Assembly: GCA_038529265.1 (NCBI GenBank)
Contig: JBCBDX010000012.1
Span: forward strand, 1-64,000
Source of the DNA: JBCBDX01 sp038529265
Lineage (GTDB): Bacteria; Pseudomonadota; Alphaproteobacteria; Rhizobiales; Rhizobiaceae
DNA: 64,000 nucleotides
Direction of reading: 5' to 3'
Each line of letters starts with the position of its first letter. Position 1 is the first letter of the stretch. The notes under the pieces were generated by a model. The model did not search any database, was not told where the DNA came from, and saw nothing but the letters and a program-made list of their open reading frames with translations. The translations under genes and the position numbers were made by a program. Of this stretch, positions 33,969 to 42,133 are shown piece by piece.

Positions 33969-34568
33969 TCAGTCTTCCTCATCACCCAGCAAAGAGGCAG
34001 ACATCAAAAGACTTTCTGCAACTTCTACAATGCGGCGGTTTTGGTCCATGGCCGACTTGCGCAACAGCGCATAGGCTTTTTCTTCCGAGAGCCCGCGGCT
34101 CTTCATGATCAGGCCTTTGGCCTTGTCTATGGTGGTTCGATCAGCCAGCGCGGATTTCGCGCTTTCCAGCTCACGCTCCAGACGTGAAAACGCGTTGAAG
34201 CGGCTAATTGCCATTTCCATGATGGACTTGATGCGATCTTGCCTAAACCCATCAACCACATAGGCTGAAACACCCGCTTCTATTGCCTTTTCCATTGATG
34301 GCTTGTCTGAACGGTCCACAAACATTGCCACGGGGCGTTTAACAGCGCGTGTGACCTGCAACATGTTTTCCAGCATGTCCCGGTTGGGATTGCCGAGATC
34401 AACGACAATGACATCAGGCTGCAGCGTAACAATCCGCGCTGCCAGTTGATCCATCTGTGTGATAACTTCAATGCGCGTGTAGCCTTCAGCGCGCAAACCA
34501 TCCTTGATGATTGCGGCACGCGCATCATTGGTATCTATAACCAGCACAAAGGGAGGATTGGCCACCAT
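33969..34568 (-). CDS. nasT: NasT, ANTAR-domain transcription antiterminator
   Basis: 199 residues from ATG 34568; an ATG at 34619 would add 17 residues with three cysteines and no family support. A receiver-like domain (VLVIDTNDARAAIIKDGL; PDVIVVDLGNPNRDML) is followed by a coiled helix and the ANTAR domain (DRTTIDKAKGLIMKSRGLSEEKAYALLRKSAM). ANTAR domains bind paired hexaloop RNA hairpins; exactly such a pair is present before nrtA. The acidic pocket looks partly degenerate, as in NasT proteins that are controlled by NasS rather than by phosphorylation. Confidence 0.93.
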   Translation of the reverse strand: MVANPPFVLVIDTNDARAAIIKDGLRAEGYTRIEVITQMDQLAARIVTLQPDVIVVDLGNPNRDMLENMLQVTRAVKRPVAMFVDRSDKPSMEKAIEAGVSAYVVDGFRQDRIKSIMEMAISRFNAFSRLERELESAKSALADRTTIDKAKGLIMKSRGLSEEKAYALLRKSAMDQNRRIVEVAESLLMSASLLGDEED

Positions 34569-34667
34569 GCCTTTATTTTGCGCATGCTCACAATTTGTGC
34601 AACGCAATAATTTCTTCACTGTTCACAATTGCTGGAACAGACCGGTCAGATCGCATAAATTCAGCCC

Positions 34668-35606
34668 ATGGATCAGCTGACAAGCACACCATCAACGACA
34701 ATTGCTTACGGCCCAAACCGGCTGGCCATTGAAGCATTGCACGCACAAGCTGATGACAGTGTTCTAGCGGTCATTACAGCAACGCAAGGCCCTTCATATC
34801 GACCCGTTGGCGCGGCAATGGCAATATATCCGAAAGAAAAGCGCTGCTACGGCAGCCTTTCGAGCGGCTGCATAGAAGGTGATCTTATACACCACGCAGC
34901 CGTCTGCCTTGAAGCAGAGGCGGGCCGGACTATCCGCTATGGGATTGGTTCCCCTTACATCGACATTCAACTACCTTGCGGCGGAGCGCTTGAGGTGACG
35001 CTCACGCCCTCGCCTTCAAGAGAAACTCTCACAAACATCATGGAAGCGCTGGCGCAACGAAAGACCGCGCAGTTTTCAGTGCACCCCGACGGCATCATCG
35101 ATACGGCACCACAACCGGGAGCGCTAACCGTGAATTATGAAGCCGACATACACTTCACAGTCTTGGGCAAAGGCCCTGAAGCCACGATGTTTGCCGGTCT
35201 GGCCACAGCAGCGGGCTATAACGCGCAACTCTTTTCGCCTGATCGAGAAACGCGAGAGCTTGGAGCGCACGCCGGGTGCCAGACGGCAGAGCTAGCAAAA
35301 GATCAATTTCCGGAAACGGCAATCACCGACCGCCACTCCGCCATCATTTTGTTCTTCCACGATCATGACTGGGAGCCAGCACTTCTTGTCAGTGCGTTGG
35401 AGACAGATGCCCGTTACATTGGCGCTCAAGGCAGCATGCGCGCGCGGGCCACACGCGACGAAGCGCTGAGAGCTTTGGGTGTGCCTGAGCAAAAGATTAA
35501 AGCTATTTACGGCCCCATCGGACTTGTGCCCTCCGCGCGCGATCCGCAAACTTTGGCGGTTTCCGTCCTCGCCGAAGCGCTCGCCACCTTCAAGGCGCAG
35601 CAATAA
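34668..35606 (+). CDS. xdhC: XdhC/CoxI family protein
   Basis: 312 residues, with the N-terminal XdhC_CoxI domain (ATQGPSYRPVGAAMAI; GSLSSGCIEGDLIHHA; LPCGGALEV) and the C-terminal Rossmann-like XdhC_C domain (FTVLGKGPEATMF; YIGAQGSMRARATR; GPIGLVPSARDPQTLAVSVLAEALA). Members load sulfurated Moco into xanthine dehydrogenase or CO dehydrogenase-type enzymes. No molybdenum hydroxylase gene is present in this window. It is divergent from nasT (about 100 bases) and its end overlaps the convergent FAH-family gene by 17 bases. Confidence 0.85.
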   Translation: MDQLTSTPSTTIAYGPNRLAIEALHAQADDSVLAVITATQGPSYRPVGAAMAIYPKEKRCYGSLSSGCIEGDLIHHAAVCLEAEAGRTIRYGIGSPYIDIQLPCGGALEVTLTPSPSRETLTNIMEALAQRKTAQFSVHPDGIIDTAPQPGALTVNYEADIHFTVLGKGPEATMFAGLATAAGYNAQLFSPDRETRELGAHAGCQTAELAKDQFPETAITDRHSAIILFFHDHDWEPALLVSALETDARYIGAQGSMRARATRDEALRALGVPEQKIKAIYGPIGLVPSARDPQTLAVSVLAEALATFKAQQ

Positions 35607-36435
35607 CCTTCTGGCGCTGCGATCCTAGACCATCAACGGACAATTCCATCACATCACCCGGCTTTAGATAGACCTTCGGATTCTGCCCCATGCCCACACC
35701 GGGTGGTGTCCCGGTAGAAATAATGTCGCCTGGTTGAAGGCTCATGAACTGGCTCAAATAGGAGATGACGTGCGCAACGCCATAAACCATCGTTTCTGTC
35801 GAGCCGTCCTGGAAGAGATGTCCGTTGACTGAAAGTTTCATACCAAGCGCCTGAGGATCGGGAACCTCGTCTGCCGTGACGAGCCACGGGCCAATTGGGC
35901 CAAATGTATCGGCTGACTTGCCCTTTACCCACTGGCCCGATCTTTCAAGTTGGAAGTCTCGCTCGGAGATATCGTTGATCACACAGTAACCGGCAACATG
36001 ATCCAACGCATTGGCCTCGTCGACATACTTTGCCTCAGCACCAATCACGACACCCAGTTCAACTTCCCAGTCGGTAGCAACGGAACCTCGTGGAATATGA
36101 ACCTCATCATCGGGACCACAAATGGCGGAGGTAGCCTTCATGAAAATAACCGGTTCCGGCGGTACCTCTTTCCCGCTTTCAGCTGCATGATCAGCATAGT
36201 TTAGGCCAATGCAGATGAATTTACCCACATGTCCGACGCAAGGCCCGATCCGATGTTCGCCTTCAACGACAGGCAGTGTTTCAATATCCAGCGCAGAAAT
36301 GATCGCAAGACCTTGTGGCGTTAGAATTTCACCGGCCAAATCAGACACATAAGGCGACAGGTCGCGGATCTTACCGTCGGCATCCAAAATACCGGGCTTT
36401 TCTTCACCTGAAGGGCCATAGCGCAAGAGTTTCAT
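35590..36435 (-). CDS. Fumarylacetoacetate hydrolase family protein
   Basis: 281 residues from ATG 36435. The FAH fold signatures are CIGLNYADHAAESG, the metal ligands in DWEVELGVVIG (E-x-E pattern), GYCVINDISERDFQ and a C-terminal DIISTGTPPGVGMGQ. The family cleaves C-C bonds of acylpyruvates or decarboxylates oxaloacetate. With three MocA-type dehydrogenases and a sugar importer downstream in the strand order, a 2-keto-3-deoxy sugar acid substrate is possible, but it is separated from them by the small membrane protein gene on the other strand. Confidence 0.88.
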   Translation of the reverse strand: MKLLRYGPSGEEKPGILDADGKIRDLSPYVSDLAGEILTPQGLAIISALDIETLPVVEGEHRIGPCVGHVGKFICIGLNYADHAAESGKEVPPEPVIFMKATSAICGPDDEVHIPRGSVATDWEVELGVVIGAEAKYVDEANALDHVAGYCVINDISERDFQLERSGQWVKGKSADTFGPIGPWLVTADEVPDPQALGMKLSVNGHLFQDGSTETMVYGVAHVISYLSQFMSLQPGDIISTGTPPGVGMGQNPKVYLKPGDVMELSVDGLGSQRQKVIAAP

Positions 36436-36548
36436 ATCACACCACCATACTAACAATTAGCACGCAAGGTTTTGGCATTGTTTGCCAAAGCGTCAAGCCA
36501 GCACTAAGGCATATCAGGCTCAACCTGAAGACTGCGGACTGTAAGCTG

Positions 36549-36761
36549 ATGTTTGATTTCTCTCACCCGATGTTCAAACCGATATGGGTACGAGTTCTCA
36601 TCGTCTTCATATGCTTTGGCTGCGCATCATTTGAATACAGCAGAGGCGCACAAGTCTGGGGGCTTCTGTTTGCAGCTTTCGGTGGCATTTCTATTTGGGG
36701 CTTGTTCATCGACTATCCCCCGAAAGAGAAAAACAAAGGCCCAAAGTCCGGCGAAGAATGA
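36549..36761 (+). CDS. Small two-helix membrane protein
   Basis: 70 residues: an opening MFDFSHPMFKPIWVR, two hydrophobic segments (about residues 15-29 and 33-53) and a charged C-terminal tail rich in K, E and G. The FSHP-x-F-x-P-x-W-x-R opening is shared with short DUF3329-like proteins I know from alphaproteobacteria. The length, codon pattern and two helices support a real gene; the function is unknown. It converges with the MocA gene at 36769. Confidence 0.65.
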   Translation: MFDFSHPMFKPIWVRVLIVFICFGCASFEYSRGAQVWGLLFAAFGGISIWGLFIDYPPKEKNKGPKSGEE

Positions 36762-36768
36762 AGCCTAA

Positions 36769-37878
36769 TCAGCGAAAGTTATCCGGCACCCAATCGCGAC
36801 ACATCGGATCAGAACGATCCATGGGGAAATTGACCTGTGTGCCGCTACGGGCAGATTTGTAGATAGCTGTCACCAGTTCGATCGAACGCACACCGGCATC
36901 GGCGTCCACCAAACCAGTCGCCTCAACAGCTCCACCGTTCAATGTCCGGTAAAGTGCGAGAAACTCGCCGGGGTATCCTTGTGGACGTGTGGCGATCTCT
37001 GAATTGATCTTGGACAACGCCTCGGCAATGTCAGCCTGGGTCAGTGGATTACGAGCTTCAAAGGTCCATTGCGCGTCACCGGGGGCATACGGGTTCAACC
37101 CGCTTTCAATGGTCATATTTTCGAAAACGAAACGAAGCCGAGAGCGGTCATCGGCATTGCCGAGCGTGATTGAAGACGTAGCAAGCGCACCGGATGTAAA
37201 GCGAATGTTGATCGCCGCGCAGTCTTCAACTTCAATTGGATTAACGCGCGTATCCACCATCGCGCCAACCGCGGCAACATCGCCGAGAGCTAGGCTCAAA
37301 AGATCATGGGCGTGGATTGCGTGACCAAGCACTGCCCCGCCTCGCTCGCTGGCCCATTTACCACGCCAATCAACAGCATAATAATCAGCAGCACGGTTCC
37401 AGTGCGTTTCAAGCGTTGCAACAAACGGCTTTCCGGTCATACCAAGCTTGATCAGCTCAAGCGTCTGGAAAAGGCCTTTGCCATAACGATATTGAAAAAT
37501 CGGCACCAGCAAGCGGTCTGCTTTTTTGGCCGCTTGAACCATGGCATCAGCCTCAATCAAACTACCAGCTAGCGGCTTTTCGCAGACCACATGTTTTCCC
37601 GCTTCAAAGGCCTTTATCGCCGCTGGCGCATGCAGGTGCGGCGGCAAACAAATATCGACAATGTCGACATTGGGGTCGGCCAGCACCTCGTCAAGCTCAG
37701 CGGTCACACGTGCCTTGGAGGCCTTGGCGTTATCGAGTACCTGCTGCGCGCGTCCTTTATCCAGGTCGCAAAGCCAGCGAACTCTAAAGCGGTCCCCAAG
37801 CGCCATGAACCCGGCAAGATGATGCGCGCCAATGCCGGCACCAATAATTGCAACGCCATACGTCTTTGTTTCAGCCAT
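36769..37878 (-). CDS. Gfo/Idh/MocA family oxidoreductase (third of three)
   Basis: 369 residues from ATG 37878, overlapping the end of the previous gene by eight bases. N-terminal Rossmann segment YGVAIIGAGIGAHHLAGF and the NAD/substrate motif CEKPLAG; the C-terminal domain includes GWRGK-like WRGKWASERGGAVLGHAIHAHD with a metal-independent catalytic histidine pattern. Probably oxidises a cyclitol, sugar or sugar derivative imported by the upstream ABC system. A second in-frame start upstream lies inside the neighbour and is not needed. Confidence 0.88.
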   Translation of the reverse strand: MAETKTYGVAIIGAGIGAHHLAGFMALGDRFRVRWLCDLDKGRAQQVLDNAKASKARVTAELDEVLADPNVDIVDICLPPHLHAPAAIKAFEAGKHVVCEKPLAGSLIEADAMVQAAKKADRLLVPIFQYRYGKGLFQTLELIKLGMTGKPFVATLETHWNRAADYYAVDWRGKWASERGGAVLGHAIHAHDLLSLALGDVAAVGAMVDTRVNPIEVEDCAAINIRFTSGALATSSITLGNADDRSRLRFVFENMTIESGLNPYAPGDAQWTFEARNPLTQADIAEALSKINSEIATRPQGYPGEFLALYRTLNGGAVEATGLVDADAGVRSIELVTAIYKSARSGTQVNFPMDRSDPMCRDWVPDNFR

Positions 37879-38902
37879 GATCCATCCCGGCTTCGGCGAG
37901 CATCTGTGCACGAATGGCAAGTTCCATCGTGCGGAACGTGTGCTCCTGTCCGCAAGCAGTTTCGCTGCGATCTTGAACATCGGCTACCAAATTCGGAAAG
38001 TATGGAAGTGGTTGATCTTGGCAGTCAATCCGTTCGCATACATCGCCATTGACAATGTAAAGCTGGTTACCTTCTTTCTGCCGCGCGATATCGGTGTATT
38101 TGCGCAATTCGATGTAACCTTCATCACCCAAAATCGTCAGGCGCCCGTCGCCCCAGGTTGGCAAACCGTTGGGTGTAAACCAGTCGACCCGCACGTACCC
38201 ATGGCCCTTGTCGCCATTGAGGACAAACTCACCAAAATCCTGCATGCCCAGATGCTCCGCCCGCGTCGTATTCTCTACCCATGCGTGGCTTAACCGAACC
38301 TCTTTGGATTGCGTAAAATGCAAATATTGGTCGATCTGGTGAGAACCAATATCGCAAAGGATACCGCCGTATTTTTCGCGTTCAAAATACCACCAAGGAC
38401 GCGTATGCAGATTTTGTTTGTGCGGCCCCAAACCAACGGTTTGTTTGACCGTTCCGATAGCGCCGCCAAACACAAGCTCTTCGGCTTTGGTGACACTGGC
38501 AACTTCAAACCGCTCGGAGAAGTTCACGCTCCAGATGCGGCCAGTGCGGGCCTGCACTTTGCGTATACGCGCAAGCTGCTCAAGCGTCGTGCAGCCCGGC
38601 TTGTCAACCATAACGTCTTTGCCAGCTTCCATGGCAGCAATCGCAAGCTCGGCGCGATCGATTGGAATGGATGAAATCAACACCATTTTTACTTCAGGAT
38701 CATCCAGAATGGCACGGTAATCGTCCACCTCGATCAGGCTTGGGAAAACTTGCTCGAACTTGTCCTGCGTTACGGCGCGCTCACCACTCCACCAGTGGGT
38801 GCAGGTACAACCGACATCGAGCATGTTCTGGAGCATGCCAAATATATGTCCATGGTCGATCCCCATGACACCAAGTTTGATGGGATCAGGTCGATTGCTC
38901 AT
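37871..38902 (-). CDS. Gfo/Idh/MocA family oxidoreductase (second of three)
   Basis: 343 residues. The N-terminal fold begins KLGVMGIDHGHIFGM, an unusual loop with DHGH in place of the common GxGxxG, so nucleotide binding may differ from classical members. Other family blocks are DKPGCTTLEQLARI (the E-K-P position is D-K-P) and GGILCDIGSHQIDQYLHFT. It overlaps both neighbours (four bases upstream, eight downstream), which indicates a tightly coupled set of three. Substrate unknown. Confidence 0.85.
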   Translation of the reverse strand: MSNRPDPIKLGVMGIDHGHIFGMLQNMLDVGCTCTHWWSGERAVTQDKFEQVFPSLIEVDDYRAILDDPEVKMVLISSIPIDRAELAIAAMEAGKDVMVDKPGCTTLEQLARIRKVQARTGRIWSVNFSERFEVASVTKAEELVFGGAIGTVKQTVGLGPHKQNLHTRPWWYFEREKYGGILCDIGSHQIDQYLHFTQSKEVRLSHAWVENTTRAEHLGMQDFGEFVLNGDKGHGYVRVDWFTPNGLPTWGDGRLTILGDEGYIELRKYTDIARQKEGNQLYIVNGDVCERIDCQDQPLPYFPNLVADVQDRSETACGQEHTFRTMELAIRAQMLAEAGMDHG

Positions 38903-39939
38903 GTAACCTCACTGAGTGACACCGTTCGGCCTTCCCGACCGGAAAGCTCGATTGCGGAAATCAATTCATGCACAGCCAAGGCCGAGCGCCCCGGCGCAAA
39001 AAGATCAGTTCCACGCTCGACATGATCGGCAAAGTTCTCGATCATGAAACGATGCCAATCGGAGGTAAACGCCATGGGATCAGCACCAGCACCGGTTGCT
39101 GCAGTCGCACCAATGGTCTCGGATTTACCGGTCGCCTGATCAACAACTTCCAGTATATTGGATTGAAGCCGCACGCTCATGTTCGCATAATGCAAAATAA
39201 TTTCTTCCGCGCGACCTGGATGGCTGGCTGTTGATGCAAACAAGCTACCAACAGCGCCATCTTTGAAGCAAATACCGGCGGAAACGAAGTCCTCTGCTTC
39301 CATGTTATGAAAGCCGGTCGTGGCGCTCATGGCTTGCACCTGTTCTACTTCACCAGTGAATGTCAAAGCGAGATCAAGTGTATGGATTGCCTGACTGATC
39401 AGTACACCACCACCATCACGTTCGTAGGTGCCGCGTCCCGGCTCATCATAATAGGCTTGCTCGCGCCACCAAGGCACCGCGATCTCAACAGCAAGTAACG
39501 GGCCTGCGTCCCGCGCATGCAATAGATCCCGCATGGCCTGCGCCGATGGCCGCGCGCGATGTTGAAACATGATCCCGAGCGGCACTCCGGCATCTTCACA
39601 TTTGCTGACCAATTGCCGTGCTGCAGTAAGGGTTCGCTCGACCGGCTTTTCCATCAAGATGGGAATACCGGTCCCAGCAAATGCAGACACAATTTCCAAC
39701 CGAGCATTGGGTGGCGTGGTCACGATAACAAAGTCCAGCGAACCGTCTTCAGCCATTGCACCGATGTCTGTTGGTTTTGCCGACAGTGTATGCTTAGCGA
39801 CAAAAGTCTCCGCGCTCGCCAAGCTGCTGGCGGCCACACAAACAAGCTCAATGCGCCCGCAGGTATTGGCAATAGCGTCGACATAGGTTCCACTGACCAT
39901 TCCGGTCCCGATCAAGCCAACCTTCATGGTTTTGGGCAT
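38899..39939 (-). CDS. Gfo/Idh/MocA family oxidoreductase (first of three)
   Basis: 346 residues from ATG 39939 (a TTG three codons earlier is possible). It shows KVGLIGTGMVSGTYVDAI with the dinucleotide loop, the MEKPVERT motif, and GTYERDGGGVLISQAIHTLDLAL with the conserved histidine pair typical of catalytic centres. It starts just after the ABC ATPase gene and precedes two paralogues, so the three enzymes may act in sequence on one imported compound. Confidence 0.88.
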   Translation of the reverse strand: MPKTMKVGLIGTGMVSGTYVDAIANTCGRIELVCVAASSLASAETFVAKHTLSAKPTDIGAMAEDGSLDFVIVTTPPNARLEIVSAFAGTGIPILMEKPVERTLTAARQLVSKCEDAGVPLGIMFQHRARPSAQAMRDLLHARDAGPLLAVEIAVPWWREQAYYDEPGRGTYERDGGGVLISQAIHTLDLALTFTGEVEQVQAMSATTGFHNMEAEDFVSAGICFKDGAVGSLFASTASHPGRAEEIILHYANMSVRLQSNILEVVDQATGKSETIGATAATGAGADPMAFTSDWHRFMIENFADHVERGTDLFAPGRSALAVHELISAIELSGREGRTVSLSEVT

Positions 39940-39944
39940 GGAGA

Positions 39945-41033
39945 TCAATGAACCTGCGCGTTAGTGATGGCCCGACCGGTCTCATCATTGGAGAACACAT
40001 GCAGCCGATCCATCGGCATAGTGACGCCGATCTCTTGGCCCCGCTCCAAAGGCATCTGGCTCGGCAGTTGAAGCGTCAAGCGCTCGCCGCTTACCAGTTC
40101 GGAATAAATGTAAGTGATCGCGCCAAGTTGCTCGAACGAAGAGACCGTCGCTTTCACATCACCCTTGCCGTCGAGTGAAACACTCAGTGCCTCCGGCCTG
40201 ACACCGACCGTCACTTCATCACCTACTGCCGCTCCTTCCAGCGCAATCTTGCCCTTGCGCCCGCAGTCCATTGACAGCCCACCCTTTTCCGTCTTGGCTT
40301 TCAGGAAGTTCATTTGCGGCGCGCCCATAAAGCCACCAACAAATCGGTTGGCTGGTGCGTTGTAAAGATCAAGCGGCTTGCCGATCTGTTCGACCAGACC
40401 ACCGCGCAACACCACAATGCGGTCAGCCATTGTCATTGCTTCCACCTGGTCGTGGGTAACGTAAATCATCGTATTGCCAAGCTGTGCATGAAGATTGGCA
40501 ATCTCCACACGCATCTGCAGGCGCAGTTCCGCATCCAGATTGGATAGAGGCTCATCAAAGAGGAAGATCGTCGGTTCGCGAACGATAGAACGACCAATGG
40601 CAACGCGTTGCCGTTGACCGCCGGACAATTGACCCGGACGGCGCTCCAGCAAATGATCAATCTGCAACAGTTTGGCGGCACCATCGACACGGCTGTCGAT
40701 TTCCACCTTGTCGACTCTCAGATTTTCCAGACCGAAAGACAGATTTTTGCGCACTGTCATATGTGGGTAGAGCGCGTAAGACTGGAACACCATGGAGAGG
40801 CCGCGCTCAGATGCCGGCACATCATTGACGCGCCGACCGCCCAAAACAATGTCGCCGCTGGTCACGTCTTCCAGCCCTGCGATCAGGCGTAAAAGCGTGG
40901 ACTTGCCGCAACCGGACGGGCCAACGAAGACAACGAACTCGCCCTCTTCGATCTCAAGATCAATACCATGGATAACATCCACTGCACCGAAGGATTTTCG
41001 GATCTTGTCGAGCTGAAGTGCTTTTTCTTTCAT
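39945..41033 (-). CDS. Sugar ABC transporter ATPase (MalK/UgpC type)
   Basis: 362 residues from ATG 41033, whose A-T-G overlaps the TAA of the permease gene. Walker A GPSGCGKST, signature LSGGQRQR, Walker B IFLFDEPLSNLD, H-loop YVTHDQVEA, then the C-terminal OB-fold regulatory domain (GVRPEALSV; FSNDETGRAI) found in MalK-like ATPases. Length matches the CUT1 family. It energises the permeases encoded just upstream. Confidence 0.94.
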   Translation of the reverse strand: MKEKALQLDKIRKSFGAVDVIHGIDLEIEEGEFVVFVGPSGCGKSTLLRLIAGLEDVTSGDIVLGGRRVNDVPASERGLSMVFQSYALYPHMTVRKNLSFGLENLRVDKVEIDSRVDGAAKLLQIDHLLERRPGQLSGGQRQRVAIGRSIVREPTIFLFDEPLSNLDAELRLQMRVEIANLHAQLGNTMIYVTHDQVEAMTMADRIVVLRGGLVEQIGKPLDLYNAPANRFVGGFMGAPQMNFLKAKTEKGGLSMDCGRKGKIALEGAAVGDEVTVGVRPEALSVSLDGKGDVKATVSSFEQLGAITYIYSELVSGERLTLQLPSQMPLERGQEIGVTMPMDRLHVFSNDETGRAITNAQVH

Positions 41034-42121
41034 TATTTCAAACCCGTGGTTGCGATGCCGGTCGTGATGAAGCGTTGAAGCCACACAAAGACCAGCGTGA
41101 CCGGAATGAGCAGCACTACGGTCATCGCCAAAATATAGTGATAGTCGGTGTTAAATTCGCCGGAGAACGCCGTCAGGCCGATCTGAAGCGTGTGCGCTTC
41201 AGGGTCAGAGATCAGCACAATCAGCGGCCAAAGGAAATCGTTCCACCGCCAGATGACCGACAGGATCGCCAGCACTGAAAGAGCAGGCAAAGACAATGGC
41301 AGAATGATCCGCCAGTAGATCAGCCATTCGGAGGCAGCATCCATGCGCGCCGCTTCGAGCAGCTCATCGGGAATGGTCAGCATATACTGGCGCAGCAAAA
41401 AGACGCCCGTCGGTGTTGCCGCAGCGGGAATAATCACGCCCCAGAGCGAGCCGAAAATCCCGAATGACCAAACCACGAAAAACAGTGACACGAGAATGAT
41501 GGTGGATGGGATCAGTAGTGTCGCGACAATTAAAAGCGTGAATGTCAGCCGGCCTTTGAATTTGTACTTGGAAAGGGCGAATGCGGCCATCGAGTTGATG
41601 AGCAATGTGATGATAGTCGCGACAACAGTCACAAATGTCGAGTTGTAGAAATAGGTGAAGAAATTGAAGCTGTCCTGCCCGTTCCGCTTCAAGATCGGAT
41701 CGAGATAGTTCTCCGTCGCGACGCGCAGCTCTTCAGCCATTCGAAGTTGCCGGCGTGGCGCTTGCTCAACTGCTTCTGGATCATCAATAGGTGCGACATC
41801 TGTCATCGAACGCGTTGGGCCTGCCTTGAACACTTCTTGGCTAGTACCGTCTTCCTTTTCCCAGACCCAAACAGATTTCAGCCCAACGCCAGGTACCTCG
41901 GTCTCAATTTGGTCGTAGGGCAGAACCCGCGTATCAAAACTGTCGATCGCTTCTTCCGGTTTGATGGATGACATGAATGTCCAAAGAACCGGGATGAGGA
42001 CGATCAGCACGCCAAAGACTAGGTAGGAGTAGGCCAGCACATCGGTTGTCCCGAAACGCGACGCCTTGTTGCTACCGCCTGCGGTTCTGGTCAGGAAAGT
42101 GCCAACGTCTGAAACTGCCAT
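41033..42121 (-). CDS. Sugar ABC transporter permease, MalG type, with enlarged periplasmic loop
   Basis: 362 residues, against about 280-300 for typical CUT1 MalG-type permeases. The first helix (27-48) is followed by some 100 hydrophilic residues (about 57-155) before helix 2, then the usual core with the EAA loop ARMDAASEWLIYWRIILPLSLP. The extra segment (containing DPEAVEQAPRRQLRMAEELR) would lie in the periplasm and could contact the binding protein. The partner permease is also enlarged. It overlaps the ATPase start by one base. Confidence 0.92.
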   Translation of the reverse strand: MAVSDVGTFLTRTAGGSNKASRFGTTDVLAYSYLVFGVLIVLIPVLWTFMSSIKPEEAIDSFDTRVLPYDQIETEVPGVGLKSVWVWEKEDGTSQEVFKAGPTRSMTDVAPIDDPEAVEQAPRRQLRMAEELRVATENYLDPILKRNGQDSFNFFTYFYNSTFVTVVATIITLLINSMAAFALSKYKFKGRLTFTLLIVATLLIPSTIILVSLFFVVWSFGIFGSLWGVIIPAAATPTGVFLLRQYMLTIPDELLEAARMDAASEWLIYWRIILPLSLPALSVLAILSVIWRWNDFLWPLIVLISDPEAHTLQIGLTAFSGEFNTDYHYILAMTVVLLIPVTLVFVWLQRFITTGIATTGLK

Positions 42122-42133
42122 CGCTCCCTCCCC

